15,808 nt of DNA from CAYPXJ01 sp964414595 (GCA_964414595.1 CAYPXJ010000033.1:1-15808), one strand, 5' to 3'; positions 6,298-13,942 are shown, counted from the stretch's first letter. Notes: generated by a model from the letters alone, not told the origin. Numbers and translations are program-made.

Positions 6298-8652
6298 ATG
6301 AAATTCACCCTCTCCTGGCTCAAAGATTATCTCGATACTAACGCATCGCTTGTAGCGATTAGCGAAAAGCTCACCGCGCTGGGTTTGGAGGTTGAATCCG
6401 TCACCGATTTAAGCCAGTCGCTTGCCGCGTTCAAAGTCGCGAAGATTCTCGAAGCGTCGAAACACCCACAGGCGGATAAGCTCTCCGTCTGCCTCGTCGA
6501 TAACGGCAGCGAAAAATTGCAGATCGTTTGTGGCGCGCCGAATGCGCGCGCTGGTATTCATGTCGTGCTTGCACCCGTCGGTGTCACCATTCCTGCCAAT
6601 GGCCTCGTCATCAAAAAAGCCAAAATCCGCGATGTGGAAAGCAACGGCATGTTGTGTTCCGCGTCAGAATTAGCGCTCGGCGAAGATTCTGCCGGCATCA
6701 TCGAACTTAGCGGTGAACCGAAGCCCGGTTCCAATGCTGCCGATGCGCTTGGCCTCACGGACCCTGTCATCGAAATTGCGCTCACACCGAATCGTGGTGA
6801 TTGCCTTGGTGTTTATGGCATCGCGCGTGATCTCGCCGCCGCCGGTCTTGGCACGTTAAAGCCGCTTGCGATGAAAGAAACCAAAGGCGTTTTCCCCTCA
6901 CCCATCAAAGTGGAAATCGCCACACCAAAATCATCTGCATTCGTTGGCCGTTATTTCAAAAACGTCAAAAACGGCACCAGCCCGGCATGGTTGCAGCAGC
7001 GTTTGAAAGCGATCGGCCTCAAACCCATTTCTGCACTCGTCGATATCACCAATTACATCAGCTTCTGCCACGCTCGCCCGCTGCATGTGTTCGATGCAAA
7101 AACACTGGCCGGCAACATCACAGTGCGTGAAGCAAAAGCGGGCGAAACACTCATGGCGCTGGATGATAAAACTTACACGCTCGCCGGTGGTGAAATCGTC
7201 ATTGCCGATGAAAAATCTCCGGTTGCGCTGGCCGGCATCATGGGCGGCAAAGCAAGCGGCTGTTCGGAAAAAACCACCGATGTTTTCCTCGAAGTGGCGC
7301 TGTTTGATGATGTGGCGATTGCCGAAGCTGGGCGCAAGCACCAAATCATTTCCGATGCGCGGGCGCGTTTTGAACGTCGCGTCGACCCTGCCTTCGTATT
7401 ACCTGCGGCGCACCTCGCAACCCAGATGATTCTTGAACTCTGCGGCGGTGAGCCAAGTGAACTTGTGATTGTCGGAACTACTGACCACAAACCGCAAACC
7501 ACTCATTTTAATTCTTCGCTCACCGAAACTTTAGGCGGTGTAAAAATTGATGAAAAAGCCTCTCTCGATATTCTAAAAAAACTTGGCTTTCTGATCACTG
7601 ACCACCGATCACCGATTACCATTCCTTCCTGGCGACCTGATATCGAAGGCCCTGCTGACCTCGTGGAAGAAATTCTGCGCGTGTATGGCTATGATCATAT
7701 TCCTGCCACGCCGCTGCCTTCTTCACTCATCACCGATCACCGACCACTGACCACCAGCGCGCGTAAAACGCTCGCTTCGCGTGGCTTGTTTGAAACCATC
7801 ACCTTCTCGTTCATGGATAGTCGCCTGGCAAAATCTTTCGGCAATGCGGAGATCAAACTCGCCAACCCGATTAGCAGCGAGCTGGATGTGATGCGCCCAT
7901 CGATTCTGCCCAACCTGCTTTCAGCGGTGAAGGCCAGCGCAGCGCGCGATATGCAGCATGTTGCGCTGTTTGAAATCGGCCCCATCTACAGCGCTGCATC
8001 GCCGGAAGGCACGCATCCTGCGCTCGCTGCGATTCGCAGCGGTGATACAGTCACTACTTCCGTGCATGGCAAATCTCGTGCCGCTGATTGGCTGGATGCA
8101 AAAGCCGATCTGTTCGCGGTGCTGTCGCTACAAATGAACCCGGAAACGATTGAATGCCGTGCCGAAGTGCCTAGCTACTTCCACCCCGGGCGCTCAGGCG
8201 GATTATTCCTCGGCAAAAATTGCATCGCGGTGTTTGGTGAAATTCACCCGGCTATTTTGAAGCAATTCGATATCGAAACTCCGGTCGCAGCGTTTGAACT
8301 TTATCTCGATAAACTTCCCGCGCCAAAAGCTAAAAAAGGTACGGCGAAACCGAAATTAGAACTATCGCCCTATCAAGCGGTGACACGTGATTTTGCGTTT
8401 GTCGTCGATGCGTCACTGCCGGTGGCAGAACTTTTAAAAGCCACGCGCAACGCTGAGCGCACGCTGATTCAACAGGTGCAATTATTCGATGTGTATCAGG
8501 GTAAAAATGTGGCCGAGGGTAAAAAATCCGTGGCACTTTCTGTCACGCTACAAGCGCTTGATCGCACACTGTCGGAAAATGAAATCGAAACCGTGTCAAA
8601 AAACATCATCGCCGCCATCGCCAAACATTGCGGCGGAAGTTTGCGGGCATAA
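6298..8652 (+). CDS. pheT: Phenylalanyl-tRNA synthetase beta subunit
   Basis: The beta subunit (784 residues) supplies tRNA binding and editing to PheRS. Domains in order: N-terminal MKFTLSWLKDYL; EMAP-like tRNA-binding domain about 40-150 (HPQADKLSVC, CGAPNARAG, SNGMLCSASELALGED); B3/4 editing domain about 215-385 (LVDITNYISF, RPLHVFDA, ALAGIMGG); B5 domain about 400-475 (IPSWRPDIEGPADLVEEILRVYGYD); a catalytic-like core about 487-670 (LASRGLFETITFSFMD, NPISSELDVMRPS); a Lys/Ala-rich linker near 680; and a C-terminal FDX-ACB anticodon-binding domain (YQAVTRDFAFVVD onward). The ATG abuts the pheS stop directly, implying translational coupling. Three heptamer arrays (residues about 394-402, 432-441, 477-486) lie at the B3/4-B5 junction, in a B5 hairpin and just after B5. 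The frame is intact and the identity certain. Confidence 0.97.
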   Translation: MKFTLSWLKDYLDTNASLVAISEKLTALGLEVESVTDLSQSLAAFKVAKILEASKHPQADKLSVCLVDNGSEKLQIVCGAPNARAGIHVVLAPVGVTIPANGLVIKKAKIRDVESNGMLCSASELALGEDSAGIIELSGEPKPGSNAADALGLTDPVIEIALTPNRGDCLGVYGIARDLAAAGLGTLKPLAMKETKGVFPSPIKVEIATPKSSAFVGRYFKNVKNGTSPAWLQQRLKAIGLKPISALVDITNYISFCHARPLHVFDAKTLAGNITVREAKAGETLMALDDKTYTLAGGEIVIADEKSPVALAGIMGGKASGCSEKTTDVFLEVALFDDVAIAEAGRKHQIISDARARFERRVDPAFVLPAAHLATQMILELCGGEPSELVIVGTTDHKPQTTHFNSSLTETLGGVKIDEKASLDILKKLGFLITDHRSPITIPSWRPDIEGPADLVEEILRVYGYDHIPATPLPSSLITDHRPLTTSARKTLASRGLFETITFSFMDSRLAKSFGNAEIKLANPISSELDVMRPSILPNLLSAVKASAARDMQHVALFEIGPIYSAASPEGTHPALAAIRSGDTVTTSVHGKSRAADWLDAKADLFAVLSLQMNPETIECRAEVPSYFHPGRSGGLFLGKNCIAVFGEIHPAILKQFDIETPVAAFELYLDKLPAPKAKKGTAKPKLELSPYQAVTRDFAFVVDASLPVAELLKATRNAERTLIQQVQLFDVYQGKNVAEGKKSVALSVTLQALDRTLSENEIETVSKNIIAAIAKHCGGSLRA
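7480..7503 (+). repeat. ACYGAYC-like heptamer array 1 in pheT
   Basis: ACTGACC (7480), ACAAACC (7487), GCAAACC (7494) and ACT (7501-7503). This is the most diverged copy. It encodes the core of TTDHKPQTT (residues 394-402) at the junction of the B3/4 and B5 domains. Confidence 0.65.
7591..7620 (+). repeat. ACYGAYC heptamer array 2 in pheT
   Basis: A partial unit CTGATC (7591), then ACTGACC (7597), ACCGATC (7604), ACCGATT (7611), ACC (7618-7620). It encodes LITDHRSPIT (residues 432-441) in the beta-hairpin directly before the conserved IPSWRPDIEG of the B5 domain. Confidence 0.8.
7725..7755 (+). repeat. ACYGAYC heptamer array 3 in pheT
   Basis: ACTCATC (7725), ACCGATC (7732), ACCGACC (7739), ACTGACC (7746), ACC (7753-7755). 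It encodes LITDHRPLTT (residues 477-486) in the linker between the B5 domain and the catalytic-like core. The peptide is nearly the same as that of array 2. Confidence 0.85.
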
Positions 8653-8667
8653 AATTTCGATTTAGGG

Positions 8668-8695
8668 TTTCATCTTAAAATCATGGGGGTATAAT
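8668..8695 (+). promoter_or_regulatory. Probable promoter for the carboxylate-amine ligase gene
   Basis: A perfect TATAAT (8690-8695) is preceded by a weak TTTCAT (8668-8673) at 16 bases. It lies within a small dyad ATGGG (8683-8687)/CCCAT (8696-8700). Transcription would start near 8702, only about 3 bases before the ATG at 8705, and no Shine-Dalgarno is present, so the mRNA may be leaderless. Confidence 0.45.
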
Positions 8696-8704
8696 CCCAT
8701 CCCC

Positions 8705-9922
8705 ATGACAAAAAACAGAAAAATTCTTTCTGATCGTATTCTTGATCTTTTTTCGTTGGATTTATTTCGTAGTGGCAAACTGCCGGAAGCGGATGAAATC
8801 ACCTTCAAACCCAGCGACGAGCTAACGCTGGGTGTGGAGATTGAGCTGCAATTACTGGATCCGGAAACACTCAATCTTGCGCCCCGTGCGGCAGATCTTC
8901 TCGCCGCCACAACCGAGAATAAGAAAATTAAACCGGAATTTTATTTAAGCACGGTTGAGATCAACACGGGCATTTGCAAAAACGTGCAGGAGGTAGAACA
9001 AGATTTATCTGCCTCACTGGATTACATGACCAACGTGGGTAAAACACTCGGCCTCAATTTTGCCACGACGGGCTGCCATCCCTTCGCTAAATATGCGGAT
9101 TGCGTTATTTCACCCACCGAGCGCTATCACGAACTGATTGATCGCAACCAATGGCTCACACGCCGAATGACCGTGTACGGCATGCATGTACATTTGGGCA
9201 TGAAAGATGGCGATGAGTGCATTCGCTTCAATAATTTCTTCATGAATTTTTTGCCGCATCTTCTTGCGCTTTCTTCAAGCTCTCCGTTCTGGCAGGGTGA
9301 CGACACAGGGCTTGCCTCCTGCCGCCCCACTACGTACGAAGCATTGCCTACCGCAGGGCGTCCTTACATGGTGGCGAATTGGCGCGAATTCGAGCATCTT
9401 TATGGCGTGCTGAAAAAATCCGGTGCCATAAAATCCTTGCGTGATTTATGGTGGGATATGCGCCCCAGCCCCGTCTATGGAACACTGGAAATCCGCGTAT
9501 GCGATGGTCTTGCCACGCTGGAAGAAACGTTAGCACTCGTTTCTTTCATCCATCTTCTGGCACATTGGTTTCGCGAGCAGGGAAGTTGGATGGATCGCGT
9601 GCTGGCACCGCCAACTTGGATCATCCGTGAAAATAAATGGCGTGCGATTCGCCACGGGGCGGAGGCGGATCTCGTCACCTCGTCCGAAGGGGCATCGCAA
9701 CCTATTCGTGATGATATCGAACAATGGCTAAATAAAATTGCGCCCATTACAAAGCAGCTTGATTATGGTTCTTATATTCAAGCACTGCGAGGCATCTTAT
9801 ATAATGGAACCAGCACGCAAAGGCAGCGGCACGTATTTCAGAAAAACCACTCACTCAAAGATGTTGTGCAACATAATATTGCGGAGTTTGAAACGCGCAA
9901 ACCATTACTATCCGCAACTTAA
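8705..9922 (+). CDS. YbdK-type carboxylate-amine ligase (glutamate-cysteine ligase 2 family)
   Basis: The 405-residue protein belongs to the GCS2/YbdK group of ATP-dependent carboxylate-amine ligases; E. coli YbdK has weak gamma-glutamylcysteine ligase activity, but the natural substrates of most members are not known. Visible family motifs: TLGVEIELQLLDP (41-53) with metal/substrate-binding glutamates E45 and E47, YLSTVEINTG (80-89), GMHVHLGM (159-166), SSSSPFWQGDDTGLASCRP (190-208), and WWDMRPSPVYGTLEIRVCD (249-267). The C-terminal part WLNKIAPI...GILYNGTSTQRQR is also typical. About 38 residues precede the core, a longer N-terminus than YbdK. It lies 52 bases after pheT with its own probable promoter. 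Its stop overlaps that of the convergent minus-strand gene by 4 bases (shared TTAA). No glutathione synthase gene is nearby. The family is sure, the substrate unknown. Confidence 0.9.
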   Translation: MTKNRKILSDRILDLFSLDLFRSGKLPEADEITFKPSDELTLGVEIELQLLDPETLNLAPRAADLLAATTENKKIKPEFYLSTVEINTGICKNVQEVEQDLSASLDYMTNVGKTLGLNFATTGCHPFAKYADCVISPTERYHELIDRNQWLTRRMTVYGMHVHLGMKDGDECIRFNNFFMNFLPHLLALSSSSPFWQGDDTGLASCRPTTYEALPTAGRPYMVANWREFEHLYGVLKKSGAIKSLRDLWWDMRPSPVYGTLEIRVCDGLATLEETLALVSFIHLLAHWFREQGSWMDRVLAPPTWIIRENKWRAIRHGAEADLVTSSEGASQPIRDDIEQWLNKIAPITKQLDYGSYIQALRGILYNGTSTQRQRHVFQKNHSLKDVVQHNIAEFETRKPLLSAT

Positions 9923-10851
9923 ACTGTGCGCGCGCGCTCTTTAGAGAAATAATTTCTTAACAGCGCATAGTGTGCATCATCCAATTTCGAATACGGCATT
10001 GCATCTTCCGGATCTAACAGCACCGCACCCAAAGCGCGCTGAATATCACCGGAAAACGCTTTATTGGGCCGCGTCTCATGTTTTACATAAGGCCCGCGTT
10101 CATGCAGCACGCCATCGCCAATCACATAAATCGTGCCGGGTAATATTGGCTCATGCAGAAATTCATTTCCGCTTTTATCGTAGCTGATAGTGGGCACATA
10201 ACGCTCGCCTTCCATCGACCAACCGCCGGAAAATAATCCAAATAACGTAATAAGCGGATGCGCATGTTTTTCATGTTCGGTATTTAGCCAAAGCGATTTA
10301 CCTAATTTTTCAAACATATGCGGCGCATGCTCTTCTATCTGCGCGTAGGTTTCCGGTGCCATTTTTTGTAATTTTTGCGGGCTAATTTTTTGCCATGCCG
10401 TTCCCGGCACATCGATAAACATGCTAGGCGTTGGTTTGCGATTAATCCATACGCTCATCAGCAACATGATTTTCGCGCTATGCTCTGTCCAATTTTGAAT
10501 CGCATCGGGTTCTGCATTTATATTTTTCACATGATAATGCGTCATGCCATTGCGCTTGCCCACACCAAGCACATTCAGTTTACCACGCGGCCAACCATGA
10601 ATGCAGGCAGCCGGATCACCCGACTCGGAAACACGGCGTAGCGCCGCTGCCTCTTCCTTAAATAAATCTGTATCGGCAAAGGCTTTCGCAAGCGCGAGCG
10701 CATAGGCTTCGGTCTTTTCGATATCATCATTATCTAAGGTGAGTATTTCGTCAAAAGCAGGCAATGCAGGAAACGATTCAAAAATTTCCCGCGCCGCGAT
10801 TTTTTGCGCAGCGGAAAGCGTGAACACATTTTTCTTATCAGACGCCTCCAT
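9919..10851 (-). CDS. Hypothetical protein with possible double-stranded beta-helix (cupin/oxygenase-like) segment
   Basis: I do not recognise this 310-residue protein with confidence. It is soluble, with no signal peptide. The N-terminal third is helical. The C-terminal half has several His-rich spots: HYH (105-107), TEHEKHAHPLITLFGLFSGGW (around 191-211) and LPGTIYVIGDGVLHERGPYV (around 237-256), then KHETRP. The pattern of an upstream His cluster, a PG turn, and a later LHxxGP resembles the beta-helix of cupins and 2-oxoglutarate/Fe(II) oxygenases. H193, H196 or H198 and H250 would be candidate metal ligands; this is inference from local pattern only. It is the last of three packed minus-strand genes, starting 3 bases after the preceding stop, with no clear Shine-Dalgarno, so coupled translation is likely. 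The ORF is well supported; the function is not. Confidence 0.85.
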   Translation of the reverse strand: MEASDKKNVFTLSAAQKIAAREIFESFPALPAFDEILTLDNDDIEKTEAYALALAKAFADTDLFKEEAAALRRVSESGDPAACIHGWPRGKLNVLGVGKRNGMTHYHVKNINAEPDAIQNWTEHSAKIMLLMSVWINRKPTPSMFIDVPGTAWQKISPQKLQKMAPETYAQIEEHAPHMFEKLGKSLWLNTEHEKHAHPLITLFGLFSGGWSMEGERYVPTISYDKSGNEFLHEPILPGTIYVIGDGVLHERGPYVKHETRPNKAFSGDIQRALGAVLLDPEDAMPYSKLDDAHYALLRNYFSKERARTV

Positions 10852-10854
10852 AAA

Positions 10855-11229
10855 TTATTGACGCCCTTCTCGGTGCGGCCCAATTTTCAATTCGGTAATC
10901 ACGCGAGTAAGATTTTCAAGTGCATTACTTACTTTTATTTGATCATGATAGACGCGATCATATTCTTCGCTATCAACTTCTCCTCGCTCAGCCAGATCTC
11001 GCAAAGATTGCTGTAAAGATTGTCCATAGCTTTGCAAACTTTTCCAAGATTTTTGTATTAAAAGTTCAAATTCTCCATCCGCAGCATTGCGGTATGTACT
11101 CAATCCCGGCTCGCTAAAAAAACTATATAGCTGCGCCCTTACATCCGCTTCACCAATATTATATTCCTGCATGATATTGAAAACTCTTTGCACATAATCG
11201 GCGATCGAATTTTTTTGAGGATTTTTCAT
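10855..11229 (-). CDS. Small hypothetical helical protein
   Basis: This product of 124 residues (128 if the ATG at 11241 is used) is not one I recognise. It is predicted helical and charged, with amphipathic stretches such as ADYVQRVFNIMQEYNIGEADV and SYGQSLQQSLRDLAERGEVDSEEYDRVYHDQ, and has no signal peptide, membrane segment or metal motif. The start at 11229 is preferred because its ATG shares a base with the TGA of the upstream gene (TGATG), the usual layout for translational re-initiation; the alternative at 11241 would overlap by 13 bases. Neither has a strong Shine-Dalgarno. It is the middle gene of the three-gene minus-strand group. Size and charge suit an accessory or adaptor subunit, but that is a guess. 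By eye the DNA is AT-rich compared with lepA and ffh. Confidence 0.78.
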   Translation of the reverse strand: MKNPQKNSIADYVQRVFNIMQEYNIGEADVRAQLYSFFSEPGLSTYRNAADGEFELLIQKSWKSLQSYGQSLQQSLRDLAERGEVDSEEYDRVYHDQIKVSNALENLTRVITELKIGPHREGRQ

Positions 11230-11984
11230 CACCGGCCCCATTTGTGAATATCAGTTTGATAAATTCCAAATGCTTTAGCCTGAATTTTCATCAGATCATC
11301 TCGGATAATCTGCAGTAATGCAGTTGCGTTTGCCTCTCGCGTGATTTCCTGCTGTGGAATTTGTTTATAAAACGCCGATTGAACACGACGCGCATGTTCA
11401 TCCCGCACCTGCTCGATAAGTTTTTCCAGCGTAATTTTGAAAAAACTATTTCCATCCAGAGGTGGCGCTTCAGTTTCTACAGTCTGCGTTTTTGTCCACA
11501 GGTGTAATTGATTGAGTTTCTCGAAGAGATCTTTCCTGCCGGTATTAAATGCAAGCGATGAAAGCTCTATAAGTTTTTCTGCTATCGAATTTGCATCTAC
11601 ATATTTTTCTGGGCCGGGCTTTTTCTTATCAATTATATCTTCTAAAGAATCTATAGCTTTACGCAGGCGTTCCAGATTATCGAACCGCGTGTGAATCCCC
11701 GCTAGTTTTTCCAAATTCCCATCACTCGGATTTGTACCTGGAGGGCGCTTTCGCAGCGCGATAGCATGCTCGTATAATTGCTGCCATTGTGTGGCGCCGA
11801 ACGTATGTGCATCACCAATAAGGCTCACCAATCGTCCGCCTAGCTCGATGCCGGTGTGCGTATCCAGATCGGCAACCAAATCGGAACTTCGATGTATCAA
11901 ATGCTCCGCACCCGCTTCAAAGAGTGCGCTGGTAAGTTCTGCCAGCAATGGCCGCAATTTCTCATGCTCAGGTGACATACCCAT
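11229..11984 (-). CDS. Hypothetical helical protein, first gene of the minus-strand trio
   Basis: A 251-residue soluble protein with no family I recognise. It is mostly helical: PEHEKLRPLLAELTSALFEAG at the start, FDNLERLRKAIDSLEDIIDKKK in the middle, and long amphipathic helices toward the C-terminus (FFKITLEKLIEQVRDEHARR; TALLQIIRDDLMKIQAKAFG). No signal peptide, membrane segment or catalytic motif is seen. The ATG at 11984 has AGGG 5 bases upstream; an ATG two codons later (11978) is an alternative. Its TGA stop overlaps the ATG of the next gene (TGATG). It diverges from lepA across a 103-base region rich in short palindromes and AAAACCCTGG repeats that probably holds both promoters. The unrecognised helical character is shared with the 3357-4547 protein, but no clear residue similarity was seen between them. 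Confidence 0.83.
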   Translation of the reverse strand: MGMSPEHEKLRPLLAELTSALFEAGAEHLIHRSSDLVADLDTHTGIELGGRLVSLIGDAHTFGATQWQQLYEHAIALRKRPPGTNPSDGNLEKLAGIHTRFDNLERLRKAIDSLEDIIDKKKPGPEKYVDANSIAEKLIELSSLAFNTGRKDLFEKLNQLHLWTKTQTVETEAPPLDGNSFFKITLEKLIEQVRDEHARRVQSAFYKQIPQQEITREANATALLQIIRDDLMKIQAKAFGIYQTDIHKWGR

Positions 11985-12087
11985 AAAAACCCTGGTTTTT
12001 CCTAAGGATAACCGGTTTGCCTTAAGAAAGAGTTAACGTGAGAAAACCCTGGAAAAACCCTTAAATATCTGTAGGATGCGCCCCGCC
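11985..12087. promoter_or_regulatory. Divergent intergenic region with AAAACCCTGG repeats and palindromes
   Basis: Between the minus-strand trio and lepA, AAAACCCTGG occurs at 11986-11995 and 12043-12052, with a third partial copy, AAAACCCTT, at 12054-12062. The first copy is part of a perfect dyad AAAAACC/GGTTTTT (11985-12000). Short palindromes follow one another: CCTAAGG (12001-12007), AACCGGTT (12010-12017), CTTAAG (12021-12026), GTTAAC (12032-12037). The region must hold both divergent promoters, but no -35/-10 pair close to consensus could be picked. Confidence 0.4.
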
Positions 12088-13902
12088 ATGACCCATGACT
12101 CATCCTTAATTCGCAATTTCGCCATTATCGCCCATATCGACCACGGCAAGTCCACGCTCGCAGACCGCCTGATCCAGGCATGCGGCGGTTTGGAAGCGCG
12201 CGAGATGAAGGAACAGGTGCTCGATTCGATGGATATTGAGCGCGAGCGCGGCATCACCATTAAGGCGCAAACGGTGCGTCTACTCTACAAGGCGAAGGAC
12301 GGCAAAACCTATACGCTCAATCTCATGGATACGCCGGGCCACGTTGATTTCGCGTATGAAGTCAGCCGCTCGCTGGCGGCGTGCGAAGGCTCGCTGCTCG
12401 TTGTTGATGCGAGCCAGGGCGTGGAGGCACAAACGCTCGCCAACGTCTATCAGGCCATCGAAAATAATCACGACATTATCCCGGTGCTCAATAAAATCGA
12501 TCTGCCCGCCGCCGAGCCGGAAAATATCAAAAAACAAATCGAAGATGTGATTGGGCTCGATACGTCCGATGCGCTGCTCATCTCGGCGAAAACGGGCATT
12601 GGCATTGATGCGGTGCTCGAAGCGATTGTCACGCGTCTGCCCGCACCGAAATTCAGTGAGGAAAGCGCCACCGCGCCACTCAAAGCGATGCTCGTCGATA
12701 GTTGGTATGACGCCTATCTCGGCGTTATCATTCTCGTGCGCATGGTGGAAGGCGAGCTGAAACGCGGTATGAAAATCCGCATGATGTCGACCGGCGCAAA
12801 TTACGAAGTGGATCAGGTCGGTGTCTTCACGCCGAAAAAACTCAATGTCGATAGTTTGAAAGTCGGCCAGGTGGGTTTTATCACCGCGAGCATCAAGCAA
12901 GTTTCCGATTGCAAAGTCGGCGATACCATCACCGAAGAAAAACGCCCCGCCAGCGAAGCGCTGGCAGGTTTCAAACCGAATCTGCCGGTAGTGTTCTGCG
13001 GCATGTATCCGGCCGATGCGGATGAATATGATCACTTCCGCGATTCGCTTGCGAAGCTCCATCTCAACGACGCAAGTTTCGAATTCGAGCCGGAAAGTTC
13101 CACCGCTTTGGGCCTTGGTTTCCGCTGCGGATTTTTAGGACTCTTGCACCTCGAAATTATTCAGGAACGTCTCGATCGCGAATTCAATCTCGATATTCTC
13201 ACCACCGCACCAAGCGTGGTCTACCGCATCACCGATCAGCGTGGCAACACGCGTGAAATTCACAACCCCGTCGATATGCCGGAACCGAATTTCATCAGCA
13301 AAATGGAAGAGCCGTGGATACGCGCAACAATTCTCGTGCCGCCGGAATATGTCGGCGATGTCTTGAAACTTTGCACTGACCGTCGCGGCAAGCAAATCAA
13401 CCTCACCTATGTCGGCAACCGCGCGATGATTGTGTACCGCCTGCCGCTCAACGAAGTCGTGTTCGATTTTTACGATCGCTTAAAATCCGGCACGCGTGGA
13501 TATGCGAGTTTCGATTGGGAAATGGATGGGTTTGAAGAAGGCGATCTCGTCAAATTGCAAATCATGGTGAATGCCGAGCCGGTCGATGCGCTCGCGCTCA
13601 TCTGCCACCGCACGAAGGCGGAAGCGCGCGGCCGCGAAATCTGTTTGCGCCTCAAAGATCTCATCCCGCGCCAGATGTTCCAGATTGCGATTCAAGCGGC
13701 GATTGGCGCGAAAATTATCGCGCGCGAATCTGTCTCCGCGATGCGCAAAGATGTAACGGCGAAATGTTACGGCGGCGATGTCAGCCGTAAACGCAAACTG
13801 CTTGAAAAGCAGAAAAAAGGTAAGAAGAAAATGCGCGAAATTGGCAATGTCGAAATCCCGCACTCGGCCTTTATCGAAGTCCTCAAAATGGGCAAGGAAT
13901 AA
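12088..13902 (+). CDS. lepA: Translation elongation factor 4 (LepA GTPase)
   Basis: LepA/EF4 is a ribosome-associated translational GTPase linked to translation initiation and recovery of stalled or mis-translocated ribosomes; it is related to EF-G. From 12088 the protein has 604 residues, the family's normal length. The G domain shows AHIDHGKST (15-23), ERERGITIKAQ (51-61), DTPGHVDF (81-88) and NKIDLP (135-140). Domain II and EF-G-like domains follow (FCGMYPADADEYDHFRDSL, GLGFRCGFLGLLHLEI, and PEYVGDVLKLC), and the LepA-specific C-terminus ends with the basic AKCYGGDVSRKRKLLEKQKKGKKKM. GTAGGA (12071-12076) is the likely ribosome-binding site for the 12088 start; an in-frame ATG at 12076 overlaps that site and would add four residues. 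dgkA follows after 40 bases. The identity is certain. Confidence 0.97.
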   Translation: MTHDSSLIRNFAIIAHIDHGKSTLADRLIQACGGLEAREMKEQVLDSMDIERERGITIKAQTVRLLYKAKDGKTYTLNLMDTPGHVDFAYEVSRSLAACEGSLLVVDASQGVEAQTLANVYQAIENNHDIIPVLNKIDLPAAEPENIKKQIEDVIGLDTSDALLISAKTGIGIDAVLEAIVTRLPAPKFSEESATAPLKAMLVDSWYDAYLGVIILVRMVEGELKRGMKIRMMSTGANYEVDQVGVFTPKKLNVDSLKVGQVGFITASIKQVSDCKVGDTITEEKRPASEALAGFKPNLPVVFCGMYPADADEYDHFRDSLAKLHLNDASFEFEPESSTALGLGFRCGFLGLLHLEIIQERLDREFNLDILTTAPSVVYRITDQRGNTREIHNPVDMPEPNFISKMEEPWIRATILVPPEYVGDVLKLCTDRRGKQINLTYVGNRAMIVYRLPLNEVVFDFYDRLKSGTRGYASFDWEMDGFEEGDLVKLQIMVNAEPVDALALICHRTKAEARGREICLRLKDLIPRQMFQIAIQAAIGAKIIARESVSAMRKDVTAKCYGGDVSRKRKLLEKQKKGKKKMREIGNVEIPHSAFIEVLKMGKE

Positions 13903-13934
13903 CCACATCGCTTCTTGATGTGGACTGGTTTATT
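13903..13934 (+). terminator. Weak intrinsic terminator candidate after lepA
   Basis: CCACATC (13903-13909) and GATGTGG (13917-13923) form a perfect 7-base-pair stem with a 7-base loop directly after the lepA stop. A loose T-rich stretch follows (GGTTTATTCT, 13927-13936), not a clean T-run. It may only reduce read-through into dgkA, whose ATG is 20 bases further on and has only a poor Shine-Dalgarno. Confidence 0.35.
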
Positions 13935-13942
13935 CTGCTTGG

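Noticed and set aside
5729..7755. Reading the pheS/pheT repeats as CRISPR or Rickettsia-type palindromic elements
   Set aside because: The units are 7 bases in direct tandem without spacers, and the arrays are not palindromic or of the 100-150 base size of the palindromic elements.
12280..13062. 260-residue minus-strand open frame inside lepA
   Set aside because: It lies fully antisense to conserved lepA; its His/Phe/Arg/Ile-rich composition is that of a complement shadow of a coding frame.
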